Assembly (NCBI GenBank): GCA_026874595.1
Contig: CM049312.1
Location: 51,773,429 to 51,837,428 of the forward strand
DNA: 64,000 nt
Reading direction: 5' to 3'
Source of the DNA: Sipunculus nudus
Taxonomy: Eukaryota; Annelida; Sipuncula; Golfingiida; Sipunculidae
Made by a program: the position numbers and the translations under genes. Under the pieces are notes generated by a model. The model saw nothing but the letters and a program-made list of their open reading frames with translations. It was not told the origin of the DNA and made no database searches. Positions 13,901-28,900 of this stretch are shown here, piece after piece; position 1 is the first letter of the stretch, and each line of letters opens with the position of its first letter.

Positions 13901-16900
13901 CCCCCCTTCTCTATCCAGATATCCTCTTACCCCCCCTCTCTATCAAGATATCGTGCTAACCCCCCCCCCCCCCATCCAGATATCCTGCTTACCCACCCCT
14001 CTATCCAGATATCCTGCTAACCCACCCCTCTCTATCAAGATATTCTGGTTATCCACCCCTCTCTTTCAAGATATCCTGGTACCAATTCCTTTAGTCCAGA
14101 TATTCTGCTTATCCGGCATTCCTTCTATCCAGATAACCAGCTACTATGGTTTCGGCAGACTTTTGCAGTTGTATACAAACCTTGTACACATGATAACTCA
14201 AAGCTTTTTCATACAGTTTTATACATCATAGGTCAGATCTGCTAATTTTGGTTTTATGACCCTTATAACTTCAGAAGTATACATATTTGTGATGAAAAAT
14301 TGTTTCAACCAAGTTCCTGGAAGAACTGAAAACTTGTGACCTTGATCTTGGTTGTCATGACGAAATCTGGAAGATTTCAATATACATGTATGCTTCTGAA
14401 GAAAAGGAGATTTGTCCAATTGTCTAGGGATACCTGTGACATCTCCAATGCCAGAATTAGGGTTGGGACATTATACGATATCTGGAATTATCATGATATC
14501 TGACAGCTGCGATAATTGTATTGTTAACTTCCCTATTATTGTGATATCATAATATGCTTGTTTTTCCACAGTTTTAGAACACACACATACCCTTTTAGGG
14601 TTAAAAACAAAAGATTATGACATCACCAGGGTCTTTCTGTGTTCAGAAAATTATATATTTTCAAGGATAACATTTATTTTATCCCCGACAAAGTCGGGGG
14701 ATAATATGTTTTCATACCAGTCCCGCCACTGCCGCCGCTGCCGCATATAGATCTTGTTGGCGTGGTAACTCAAAAAATGTTTCACGGATCTTTACCAAAC
14801 TTGGTATATTTATACATATATGGGTGAGAGGATGACGCCTATTTAAAATAAGGTCATGACCTTTACTAGGAGAGTGTACCTGACCTTGAATATTGCCATA
14901 TATGGTGAAAATTACACAAAATCATTAATATCTCAATAAGGGATGCAAGGATTGGTCCAAAAATCAACTTGACCGAAGATCTTGGATAGTATTGTCATGT
15001 ACCAGAAACTGGTGGCACCACCTGTTAATGTTTTACTTGTTTTGTGCCGCATAATACCCCCATCATTGCCACTTAACAGTACTGTGAGCATTATAAGTCA
15101 AAAACTAATGGACAGATTTCTTTCATATTATGCATATACATAGACATGGGTTAGGGGATGATGTATATATGATTTGGGGTCATGAACTTTCCTATGAGAG
15201 TGGCCTTGACCTTGAATATTGCCATATATGGTGAAAATCACACAAAATCATTAATATCTCAGAAAGGGATGCATGGATTGGTCCAAAAATCAACTTGACC
15301 GAAGATCTTGGATAGTGTTGTCATGTACCGGAAACTGGAAGCGCCACCTATTATTCTTTTACTCGTTTTCGTGCCGTTTAATTCCCCATCATTGCCACTT
15401 AACAGTACTGTGAGCATTATAAGTCAAAAACTAATGGACAGATTTCTTTCATATTATGCATATACATAGACATGGGTTAGGGGATGATGTATATTGAAAT
15501 TGGGGTTTTGACCTTTTCTATGAGAGTGGTCTGATATTAATTGTTGCTGAAGATGGGGGGCCTATTCTTAAAGGGGAGGGGGGATTTATTGTCTGGGGAT
15601 ACTATGGCACCTGAGGTGCCAAGAAAAATCTAGTTTTAATATGGGTATGTTCAAAATGACAGTGGTGGACAAACTGACAAAATCACATTCTCTGAAAACT
15701 GGTGATTTGCCCGCTTATAATTAGTCAGACATGGTAGATGGCACTGACATTTGTGATATGGCGACAAATGCTGGAATACTCATGCCAGATGCAGAAACTT
15801 ATATTACGATACCATGATATATCGCGATAAGTTTATTATCATGATATAGAAAAGTGATATCCTCCCACCCCTAGCCAGAAATGTCTAGTTTGAACTCCAT
15901 GCTTTTTGTTTTCTTTTGTTTTGTACTAATTTGCTTGAACTGGTAAATGTTGTAGTGAGAAAAAGCTGTATTTCATGTATTTTATTTCAGAAAGGAAGAA
16001 GGATTTAGCCAAGTTCCGTGGCCTTCTGGATATTCTGACAGATTCCAACAAGAGGTACTGGTCTTATCATATAAATCAAATCTTAACATATAAAACTAAT
16101 CTGGATCATGCTGTAAAATAGAATGACTCTCATGATGCCACTCAAAGGTTAGAAAAGATAACACAGACTGACCTGTTACTTTATGTTTACAGTAGACATT
16201 AGATTATTTCTAAGAACGGTCAGATGTATTATGATTAATAAGTTCAGCCACATTGATTGGTGAGATATTCATTCCCTTCCTTTGTTGAATATTAAATAAT
16301 TTATAAACATTTTTAATTAAAAAATGAACAATGAGTACCCATCAGTGACATGAATTTTTGTTTTAGATTACACTTGACCAAGCTACTCAAGTGTGAGGAG
16401 GCTTTGGAAAAGTATGGATTTGGTATCTCTCCCAAAAAGGTAGGAAACAAATTATATAAGACTAATGTTCTCAAACTCCTCCAAGTTCTTAAACTCCTCC
16501 AAGTTCTCAGATGAGTTGAAAACTGGTGGACTTGATAATATTCTTCTCCTGTACAACCTGTATAAACCAGTCATGATTGATTCAGTCTCATATGTATGGG
16601 ACCCATCACTTAAGAAAGAACACTGTCGACTTTGGTGTCAGAAGGTGAAAGGTCAAGATCACATCTACAGCTAATCTCAATTTGGCTTTCAGATGATAAA
16701 GTTCCTGAGTGAGCGCCATGACCCATGGGTCACTTGTTCTCCAGTATATATCTAATGCAGTCATTATTTATTCCTGATACACCATTATGAACAACACAAA
16801 ACACAAAAAATGAACAAGAATATTTAAAATATTTTATTGATCAAACAAATCGAGCTAACAAATGTAATTGTTATGTGGTTCTGTGGCTTCATCTATTCTT

Positions 16901-16903
16901 CAA

Positions 16904-16994
<91 letters not shown>

Positions 16995-19900
16995 AATATT
17001 TAAAACAAAAGTTATAGTATTTTGCATTTGCTAAAATTTTCCAAAATTCAGCTGAGCGACATGACTCATGAGTCCCTGGTTTTCCTGTAATTTCAGCTAA
17101 GTACTACTAGGATTAAAAAATAATATATTTTGATTTAATGGTTGAGCCCAGCCATCACAGAACCAATTTTGGTCTTCACAGCCCTGGGGACTTAGGCACA
17201 GCACACTTGATCTGGGCAACCCCAAAACCGGGTCATTTTGTGTGTAACGTTGAGCTGTCGATCAAAATGGCCGTTCCCTGCCAAACTGTCTGGCATGTTG
17301 CCAACCACAACATCAAAATTAGGTCAAAGAGATTCGTCAAGGACCATCGAAGTGTTACGATGGGTTGAAATACTGATTAAATGGGAGATATTACCATGTT
17401 TTCCTGCGATTTACACTTTTTATGGCCTTGATAGCAACCAGCAATGTCTGGTTTCTGCTGACAGAACTGTAAATCAATGCAACTGATATGAAATCGCCAC
17501 TTGGCAGGCATATTCGATATTACCCATGTTATTCCTTACTGCATCTCTTACAAATTTTTTTCACTAGTTGAAGCATGAAATATCTTTTGTTTTGGTCTTT
17601 AAAATGATTTTGGGACACCATGTTGTTTTGACTATAGTAACAAAAGGATAAAATGACAAAACCAATAGATCAGCACCACGATTTGAAAGGAATGCTTGTT
17701 TAGCATAGTCTGCTTTACCATGTTTATGAAAGACTTGTCGGGGAAAATTCTCAGAGCTAGTCAGGGATAAGCATATCACCATATGGCAGCGGTTCTCTAA
17801 AGGTCTTACACTTGCCATTTGTAGCTTGTCACAAATGATATGTCAAGTTTCATAAACAACAACAAGACTTGCATGTGACTTCTTTATTTATTATGTGCAT
17901 ATATTAATAATATGTCAGGCGGCGCTAGAGTGATTTTCATTCACCTCTGAGGTCAGCCAATTTGTTACACCAGTTCGTCATGGTTTACAGGCAGATCATT
18001 AGGCCTGTGCATAAGCAAGATTGGATTTTAGGCCATGCTATTTTGGAACAAATTTTCTGGCTTTTACTTGATAATATACTTTAATGTGAATTGTTGACAA
18101 CAGCTTCTAGAGGTCCTGAGTGCTTTCTGATACCAGCCAGGCCTGGCCGCCAGTAAGACAGGTAGACTAAGTGCCAGAGAAGGCAGTGTGACTGTCTCAC
18201 TTTTATGCCTATTTAGTAGCATATTTTTCCTGGTATCATGACTATTTATTTTGTCCTCCAGGTATTTATAATGGCATCTTGGTTTACTGATTGTCTTTGT
18301 TTTTGCTTATCGTAGGGTTTGTTCATTCATGTAATATTTGGTTGGTATTGCTGTGTGATATTTACTTGTATTGTGACTTGTATTTTGACTTATATGATGT
18401 AATATGCATTTTGACTTCTGGTACATCATTTATTATTGGTGCAGAGTGGCAGTACAGTGACCACGGCCTTGACCACGACATCAGCCACCACGACACTCGT
18501 CTCTTCTATCAAGGGTGCTGAGCAGCAACATATGTGTCAACCGCTGCTGGATGCCATAGTGGCCCACATTAAGTCTCCGCTGCTCAACCACACTCTGAAG
18601 CGCACTTTTGGTCCTGTGGTTGAAGCTCTGCATGGAACTATCCCCAGGTCAGTGTGTGCTGGTGTAGGTCGCTTCACTTGGGTCAAACTTGTATGTGAAA
18701 GCCAACAGATTTAAAGTTGTTTAAGTTGCATTTATGTTATTTGAATAAAAATGTAAGAGAATTTGACTCATCTTCTCCTGTTTTTTGATAATTTATGAAT
18801 TTATGAGTTTTAATGATTTGATCATTCTGATAAGTCCTTTAGCACAGTCAAAAACACAGTTGATGCATTTGTGTAAGAATCCACCAGTGTTCTCCCAGGT
18901 AGCTGTAAACATAGTCTGCCAAAACTTTGATGTTTTTAATTGGAGTCTGTATAGGCAATTACATCTCTGTCGACATAACAGGGACTGAACTAGCGCCAGA
19001 TCGGCCCTCTGACATTATGGCCAGCTTACTGGCTTGCCAGAGTGCCTGGACATCTAACTCTCAGGATCGCATTATAAGGCCCCACGAGGATGCAAATATT
19101 TTTGTCATTTTTGACAACGCCTCATTGCTTACAAGTATTGTGTCACTTCAAATAAACCCACTAGACCTTTTATTAAGTTTCTTATCTCTCCAACGACACC
19201 TACCATGTGTGTGAAATATTCCGTTATAACCCAATATATTCTTATATTGTTCTGCATGTACGGGAGATTTCTGCCTACGGTCTGCCTGCTGACTGTATGC
19301 GGAGATAGGGTTATAAAGTGTGGCGTGGACTTGCAGGGCGGTTCTAAATTTGGCTTGTGTCACGACTCAGTAGGGGGCCCTAACTGAGTCATGTTTGTCA
19401 CGGCTAGGACTGAACCAGTTTTAAATAGACTTAATAATACACATTTCCAACCCTTAACAGAATACTAAATAAGTAATACTTGCTTGTTGTTCTTTGTGTA
19501 TTTGAAAAAATGTAAGGCTGAATCATCACTGCAAACTGCCCTGCATTCAGTACATCTCCAGGTAGACTTCTACATTACCTTGTGATTTCCTATAAACAAG
19601 ACACAGCCAATCTGAAGGTGACAACAATTCTATGTGGGCCTACTCTTCAAGAATACATACAGTTTGCCAGTGAGGATACCAGCTTTGCATCTTTTCTTGC
19701 CCACAAGTTACCATTTAGTAAGAAAGGGGTATGAATATTGAGTTTATGGAAACTATTTAAGCTGGTTAGTACTATACTTTGTGGATTAAAGGTTGTGTAA
19801 TATCGGGTCTAACGCAGCTAACAGTGCTGTAGATGTTCACGTAACATTGATACATGTTGTTTCACCATGATCAGTATAATGATACAAGTGCTTTCACTTG

Positions 19901-22900
19901 TTCTCTGTGTTTGATTTCTAACAGACCACAGAGCCCTCCAGCCAAGAAGCCACACTTAGAGGAGGATGGCAGTGACATCCCAGATCTCTTGCAGGCAGAG
20001 ATAACACGTCTTGGACAGAGATTTAGAGTACAGCTGGATCCTCTCAAACTTCCTGGCTCCAAAGATGTCCATTTGATATGCTCCATAGGTAGGAGTCCAT
20101 CTTAAAGTCATGAACATAATATCTGGGTGCCTGTTTAACTGTTGAGGATGTTTGTACTTGTATGGGATTCCTGAAGTTTATATTAGGATTACCCTGATTT
20201 TGTGCGGTGGATATAAATGGTAAAATCAAGCCAAAGGATTTGTTCTGATATTTATTTTTAATTTTACTTGGCCCCCTCCCAACCATTTTCAGTGCCATCA
20301 TCTGTCATCATCAGTCTTCATCTGTAGGATATCTTGTTAATGCGATAACTTTTGAAGGGCCATATATTTTTTCCTGCAATTTGAAACACAAATTGCATCT
20401 ACCAAAATCTTGAACAAGTTTGAAAACCAGTGACCTTCACCTTGTTTTTCAAGGTCAAAGCTGCTGAAATGTAAAATTATTGTGAAAAAGTCCAAAATTA
20501 TTTTTGAGCTCAGCTGACTATGAGTCATTATTATTGTGAAAAAGGCCAAAATTATTTTGAGCTCAGCTGACTATGAGTCATCTGAGCTATAGCAGTGTCC
20601 TTTGTTGTCTGGCCAGCTGGTCATCCATCTGTTAACAGGGCATGTTTTGAAACTGTTGGACCTACAAATCTGAAATTCATCATACAGTAAGATGTCCTTA
20701 CATTGTCCTACTAAACCCAAAAATGGGTCAGTGCGACTTTGTTCCTTCAAGAAATTTAGGAAAAACCTCAATTTGCAATAAAAAAACTATTGTTACACTT
20801 CAAAACTGCCTTATATTTAAACCACAAGAGCTGTTTTGTTCTTCTTTGGGTAAAATGTGGGGGAGACATATAGTATTTATTCTGTCGTGGCATTATTTTC
20901 TGTGTCATATCTTGTGAACATGATAACTTTTGAACGACTCTTATGTTTTTCATGGAATTTTAAATTTAAATTGTTTCTATCAATATCTTGGATGAGTTTA
21001 ATAACCAGTGACCTTGACCTCCATCATCAAGGTCAAATAGGCCAAAATAGAATGATTTTGTGTATCACATAACTATTGAAGAATTGCATATTTTTTTCTC
21101 AAATTTGGAACACTAATTGTTTTAATCAAGTTCTTTGAGGATCTCGAAAACTGGTTACCTTTACCTTGATCTTCAAGGTCAAATCAGCCAGAATCAAAAG
21201 TATTTGTGAACATTATATCTTTTGAACCATCCAATATATTTTCATGAAATTCAACTTGTGAAATGTCTCTACCAATATCTCAGACAAGTTAAAACTAAGG
21301 TAGCCTTTACCTTCATAATTAAGGTCAAATTTGGTGAAATAAAAAGTTTTTAGCTCAGCTTACTGTAAGTCATTGGATAGTTTTGTTGTAAACAAGACTG
21401 GTGGCACCATCTACAATAATTTTTGCACAGTATATATCCCTGCTTATTTCTCAGGGGTGATTTTACATATCTGCCTGAAATTTTGCATGTCCATACATCT
21501 TTGATGGCTTTCTCTACACAAGACTGGTGGTGCCACCTACAATCATTTTATGTTGTGTGCACCCATGCCAGTATTTCAGCAGTGTCGTTTTTGTAATTGG
21601 TGCTTGGACTCAGGTTTAGTTCTTGCATTGAACATATACATGTCACACTTGTACTTGAAAAATAACAGGCCAGCTTGGAAGCATTGTACCTGATGTTTAT
21701 CCCATTGCACAGGTTCACATTAGGCCTGTAGGCCTTGTTACCTTCAAGGTCAACTTAAGCTGAGCAGCATGACCCATGGGTCCATTGTTTGTGAACCCCA
21801 TAACTTTTTAATTATTGCCCATTTTGTCCTTTAATTTGACACATGTTTCAACCAAGATCTGTATGTGAGTTTGAAAACTGGTGACCTTGGGCAGGAGCTT
21901 CAAGGTCAAATCTGCCGAAATGTAAAATTTTAATGTACCCCATACCTTATGAAATATTGCATGATTTTGATCTTGATTTTCAAGTTCATATCTGCCGAAT
22001 TATAGGATTATTGTGACCTTATCTGGTCTTTTCTTCCAGTCAGAGAAGTGATATCTGTAGATTTACATGTTTTCCAAGACAAAAAAATTTGACCCCTCAT
22101 TTTTCTTGGATAGCCCAAGGGTTTGGGGGGGGGGGGGGGGGAGGGGATGGATGAGAGACATATATGACCTGTTTTCTAGTTAATATTGTAATAAGTGTAA
22201 GTCATGAATGGTGTGCCAGCAGTGAGAATAATACACATTTCATTACAGTAATTTCCAAAATAAGCAAGTCTAATGGTTTTAAATGATGTGATATTATATT
22301 GTAATTTCAGATGACAAAAATCTGCCTGCAGTTCCTCCAATTTCTGTGACAGTTCCCAGCAACTATCCAGATGCCAGTCCTATCTGCTGCACAGACCAAG
22401 CACAGGATGGTAAGTCATAATGGCCAGCCGTGCTGAACCCACTAGGCAGTGTGGGGAATACATAACCACCTGTCATAATGAACCAGCAAGGCAGTGTGGA
22501 GTATACATAACGACCTGTCATAATGCACCAGCCAGACATTGTAGAGAATACATAACCACCTGTCATAATGCACCAGCCAGACATTGTAGAGAATACATAA
22601 CCACCTGTCATAATGCACCAGCCAGACATTGTAGAGAATACATAACCACCTATCATAATGCACCAGCCAGACTTTGTAGAGAATACATAACTACCTGTCA
22701 TAATGCACCAGCCAGGCAGTTTGGAGAATACACAACTACCTGTCATAATGAACCAGCCAGACATTGTAGAGAATACATAACCACCTGTCATAATGAACCA
22801 GCCAGGCATTGTGGAGAATACCTACCTACCTGTCATAATAAACCAGTCAGGTAGTGTGAAGAGATCATAACCAACTGTCATAATAATCCTACCAGGCATT

Positions 22901-25900
22901 GTGAAGAAAACATATCCAACTGTCATAATGCACCAGCCAGATATTGTAGAGAATACATAACCACCTGTCATAATGCACCAGCCAGACATTGTAGAGAATA
23001 TAGCCACCTGTCATAATGCACCAGCTAGACATTGTAGAGAATACATAACCACCTGTCATAATGCACCAGCCAGACATTGTAGAGAATACATAACCACCTG
23101 TCATAATGCACCAGTCAGACATTGTAGAGAATACATAACCACCTATCATAATGCACCAGCCAGACATTGTAGAGAATACATAACCACCTGTCATAATGAA
23201 CCAGCCAGGCAGTGTGGAGAATACCTACCTACCTGTCATTATGCACCAGCCAGGCAGTGTAGAGAATACATAACCACCTGTCATAATGCACCAGCCAGAC
23301 AGTGTGGAGAATACATAACCACCTGTCATAATGAACCAGCCAGGCAGTGTGGAGAAAACCTACCTACCTCATAATGCACCAGCCAGGCAGTGTTGCAAAT
23401 ACATGACCACCTGTCATAATGCACCAGTCAGGTAGTGTAGAGAATATATAACCACCTGTCATAATGAACCAGCCAGGCAGTGTTGGGAATACATAACCAC
23501 CTGTCATAATGCACCAGCCAGGCAGTGTGGAGAATACCTACCTACCTGTCATAATGAACCAGCCAGGCAGGGTTGAGAATACATAACCACCTGTCATCAT
23601 GAACCAGCCAGGCAGTGTGGAGAAACATAACCACCTGTCATAATGCACCAGCCAGGCAGTGTAGAGAATACATAACCCCCTGTCATAATGCACCATCCAG
23701 ACATTGTAGAGAATACATAACCACCTATCATAATGCACCAGCCAGACATTGTAGAGAATACATAACCACCTGTCATAATGCACCAGCCAGGCAGTGTAGA
23801 GATTATATAACCACCTGTCATAATGAACCAGCCAGGCAGTGTTGGGAATACATAACCACCTGTCATAATGAACCAGTCAGGCAGTGTAGAAAAACATAAC
23901 CACCTTTCATAATGCACCAGCCAGGCAGTGTGGAGAATACCTACCTACCTGTCATAATGCACCAGCCAGGCAGTGTAGAGAATACATAACCACCTGTCAT
24001 AATGAACCAGTAAGGCAGTGTAGAGAATACCTACCTACCAGTCATAATGAACCAGCCAGGCAGTGTTGAGAATACATAACCACCTGTCATAATGCACCAG
24101 CAGGCAATGTGAAGAATACATAACCACCTTTCATAATGAACCAGTCAGGCAGTGTAGAAAAACATAACCACCTGTCATAATGCACCAGCCAGGCAGTGTG
24201 GAGAATACCTACCTACCTGTCATAATGAACCAGCCAGGCAGTGTTGAGAATACATAACCACCTGTCATAATGCACCAGCAGGCAGTGTGAAGAATACATA
24301 ACCACCTTTCATAATGAACCCAGCCAGGCAGTGTGGAGAATACATAACGACCTGTCATAATGCACCAGCCAGACATTGTACAGAATACATAACCTCCTGT
24401 CATAATGAACCAGCCAGGCAGTGTGGAGAATACCTACCTACCTGTCACAATGATCAGCCAGGCAGTGTGGAGAATACATAATGACCTGTCATAATGAACC
24501 TGCCAGGCAGTGTGGAGAATAGATAACATGTCTGTCATGTTCAAGCAGACAGGCGGTATTGTGAATAGAAACCTTTTCTCATATTTAACCAAATGGTCAT
24601 AGTGGTGAATAGAGAACTACCTGTCAGAATTAACCAACAAGGTAGTGTTGTGTTGATTACCTGTCTTGATGAAGTGTGGTGAAGTGGTTATGATTTACCA
24701 GCCAGTTGGAAATGAGATGTTTCTGTTACACGCCATCCTTCTATGCTTACTGTTAGCCAGGTATTGTTGTTATTTCAAAGATAAAAAAGTATTCAATTTT
24801 CTTAATGTGTGTACTGAAAAAATTTGGAGATTGATGTCATCCAATTTTTTTTTTTTTAAATAATCCTGCACTTTACCTTTGGAGGTTTCTGTGGTCTTCC
24901 TACTTTTGTGACATTCATATTCTGTTTGTTTGACATTTTATCAGCTTGATGTAGAAGTTAAAAATTCCTATAAATGGATTCATTTTTATGTGGTCTGATT
25001 TACAGATATGTTATTTGTACCATCATCTTGAATATGAAGCCTTTTTCAAAGAGAACACAGCCACACAATGTTACAGTCAATTTGTCATGTTTTCCAGAGT
25101 CCACGCCCTTCTTACACCTGGTGCAGAAAGAACTGTCAGAGAAGCTGTTGAAACTACCCAACTGTTTCTCCATAACTGCTCTCCTTGATATGTGGGTCAG
25201 TAGTATTACTTTCTGTGCTATTATATAAAAAAGTAGGTACCATATTTCCTTGATCAGATGCCGGGCCTTAAATAGTTGCCTGCCTTATATAGTCGCCGGG
25301 GCAAAACAATGTCTCAGAAATATAAACCCTACCCTTAGATAGACGCTGGTCTTGTTAAGAGGCCGGGTGTTGGAGTAGTTTCCATGTTTGCCGCCAGATG
25401 TCTTTTCCTGTCACTGCAGTTGGTGCATTCACAGGTCAGATTGACCAGAGATTGTTGTATGAATTTCTGTTTGCGTTTTTATTGATAATATGTTTAATTC
25501 TTCAATAAATCTTTCTTTTTTCTTATATGCATACCTGTTTCCATAAGGGACTCCAGATATTCCCTGTTTATCTACCATGATTAAAGCCGATCACCAATCC
25601 TAGTAAATCCTACACAAATATGTCAGCAGTGAGAAGGCTAACACTATTGCTGCTGTCAAGCTAGGTGATAGTAGTACCACCTGACACAAGCGGTACAACT
25701 TGGTATGGTGAGTCTCTACCTCATGGATGGTTATATAGAACTGTTCAAATATGTTAGGACGCATATTTCTTGTGTAGCATGAAGACACCAAATAATGGTG
25801 TCAGATGGTGAAATTTGTAGTTACTGTCATGCCAAATTATGCCCCTTGCTTTCATTTTTAGCTCAGCTGACTATAAGTCATCTGAGCTATAGTCGTGGTC

Positions 25901-28900
25901 CATTGTCCGTCGTCCGTCCGTCTGTCCGTCCGTCCGTCCGTCCGTCCGTAGATATGGCACGTTTTGAAACCGTAAGACCTAGGAATCCAAAATTCAGCAT
26001 AATGTTAGATGTCCCCAAGATCTCCTACCAAGCCGAAAACTGGGTCTCTGCGACTTCGTTCCTTTGAGAAATTAAGGAAAAACCTCAATTTTTTATTAAA
26101 ATCCTATTTTCACACTTCAGGACTGCCTAATATCAAAACCACTCATCTGTTTTTCCTCATATTTACCATAAATATTCTTCTATATAGTTCCTATGTACAT
26201 GCCAGAAATTAAGTCTGTTAAGTATAAATTCTTTAAGTTATGGGCCCAAACATAATGGACTTTGTAAAAAATCAGGAAAAATATTTACTCACTTAACATG
26301 AAAAATTTTGAAACTAGAGTCTGTTTTCCCAAGTATATAACTATGTTTAATTAAGATTCAATTGTTTACCCAAAATTAGATCTGAATTTTGTAAATTTTT
26401 TAAGTAATTAGCATAAAAATAAAATCAGGACCTTAAATTTTGCCCAACTTTGACCATGGCACGTTTTTTTCCTGTAAGCACCATTGATTTAATTTTCACA
26501 GCATGTGAACATAAATATTTAATTTGGTTAAATCTGAAATTTGGAAGTAAAAGCTTGAAAATTAAGCTAGTTATTGATTTTTTTCTTGAGGCTCTATTGT
26601 AGTCATTTGCTTTGTTTACAGATTACAGATGCAGGGTCCCACTCCAGGTCACTGGAAGTCAGCTATGCCAGAGTTTCTGATTTGTTACAGTCACTGGGGG
26701 AGATCCCCTGCTGTGACAGGTGTACAGTTATTCTCATATCACCACCCCAATGACCCCCCCCCCCCCGCAAACACAACCCACCAAGTGTTATGCAGTATTG
26801 TTATTGTTTTCACTGTATCTCCTTAATTGTAATGCTGCTTCCACTCTGATATGCAAAAACTTTCCTTGAAAAAGTAATTCAAGGTGTAATCCAGAAGATG
26901 CAATGTTGTGTAATGTAGCATTTTTAAAGAAATCATTTTTCTTTTAAATGATTTTACCAATCATAATGGAACCCATCAGTATGCTTTAATTATGATAAAA
27001 TATGAAGCACATTATGGATAAATAAAGACACAATTAAAAATTATAAAATCTAAATTCAAGTATTTTTTTTAGATATTTATTGTTTTGCAGATTTAAAAGA
27101 TATATTTTTGTGGTAAAAAATAAATAAACATTTGTATGCATGATGTGGTGTTATCTGACAAGATTGAGATTTATGATGATGCAATTGAGAATTATGAATC
27201 AACTTTTATATTCAGATATATATGTTATATTGAAAATGTATAGAAATATAAACTTAAATTAAAAAAAAAATTGATGTGATAAAAAAATGAGGATTTATTA
27301 CAAACATTTGTTCATTATTTTCCTGCCTCAGCAGAATTTGAGATTAGGCTTTGTTTGCCATGTTTTATGTTGTTAATTAGTTATATTTCAACTGTATACA
27401 TTTCATAAAAAAAAAACATATTTAATAATATATATTATACAAAAATAAAAGATTCGATTGAACAAATGTGTAAACTACTGAAATGTCAACAGTTAATCGA
27501 AAAGCCAGCTAATGGTCATGGTAACTGTACAGATCATTTGTTCACAAACTGCTCACATGCTTCAGTTTCAACATTAGGAAACACATGGTCAGGTCACAAA
27601 ATATTATTTGCAACAATTTCTTGCTCATCAATACAAACCAATCATATAAACCAACCATGGCCTTTATTACCTCTTCCTCTTACACTTTATCTCCATTTGA
27701 TATTATTTTAGATTTTTACCTTCAAGGTTAACTTCAGCTGAGCACAGTGACCCAAAGGTCCCTTGTTGAAGTGCTTTTCAGCGCATTTCCAATGTTCCAA
27801 AAAAAACACGGTTCTAAAGATATGAATAGTATTCACTCTTGTCAACAACTACACATTCAGTGGAATATTCCCAGCAGTAAATGTCACATACCAGTATATA
27901 TATGTAGGTCTGAAATGCTTGAATATGCTATGTGAGCTTAATCCGTTGAAAGTCTGAAAGAAAGTGTAATGAAAACATTTTACACAGTGCCATAATACCT
28001 TCCACCCCCCGTATTTCTTTGGAACCAGTATTACCAGTTGTATACTTGGTGCACAGTTAATGGAAGAGTCACCCCCTGTTCAGTATATACCACTACCACG
28101 TCGGAAACTCTTGAATATGCTGTGTCAAGCTGAATCATTTAAAAGATGGGAGGAAAGTGTCATGAAAATGATTTACACTGTGTCATTATAAGTACATCCC
28201 CCCCCCCTGTATTTTGATGGAACTAATGTTACCAGTTGTAGGTGGTGCACAGTTTATGGAAGAGCCTCCCCGTCTTCAGAGGGAAACAATGTTACCAACT
28301 GCATGCGGTGTAAACTAAATGGAACAGCCACATGAAACACCCGGGCACCCTGTGTACCCGGTTTCATGAGGCTGGCACAGATAGATTCTTGCGGACAACT
28401 GCAAGATCTCCTGTGTGATTCCCCATAAATTTTTATTATGGTGTTTGATTGTGGAGATCGTGCATGTCCAGTATCCCTATGGCATCTGAGGATATTTCAT
28501 AAACACAGTCTGTGTACTGGCATTGTTTTCAATTGACCTATCCATGAACTATATGTGACCTTAATCGCATATTCATTCAGTGAATAATCATAAGCATTGG
28601 ACTAATGAGCAACCAATCAGGTGACCTCAAACATTGAAAAATCATCTGAAAAAAATAAAATTTTGCATAATTTGACAGAGCTCTGTCAAACAAAACACGT
28701 GTAGCCTGTAAAACCTACCAGAATCCATGTCGGCATGTTTCCAAGATATATTTTTATACAAAGAAGACAATATAAAAAATTCTAGGCTATAGGTTGCAGG
28801 AGCCATTCCTCCGACTACTGAGTCAATAATAATGTCTTACCTGGCACGTAATTCGTATGGGACAAATAATCCAAAATATTGCAAGACAGAACTCATAATG

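Noticed and set aside
12610-13959. 449-codon frame with Pro-rich repeats
   Set aside because: It is the C-rich ~30-bp minisatellite read as protein; neighbouring frames encode equally long versions of the same repeats, and it sits inside a MED15 intron.
22363-24403. Many repeat-peptide frames on both strands
   Set aside because: The 45-bp unit is a multiple of three, so stop-free frames arise automatically.
22416-24560. CRISPR-like array
   Set aside because: Units are contiguous and diverged without unique spacers, and the DNA is eukaryotic intron. The same applies to the arrays at 58867, 62110 and 50825.
26622-26760. Alternative last MED15 exon after TTTGTTTACAG
   Set aside because: Its translation has no resemblance to the MED15 C-terminus and lies inside a transposon copy; the exon at 30026 matches the family in phase.
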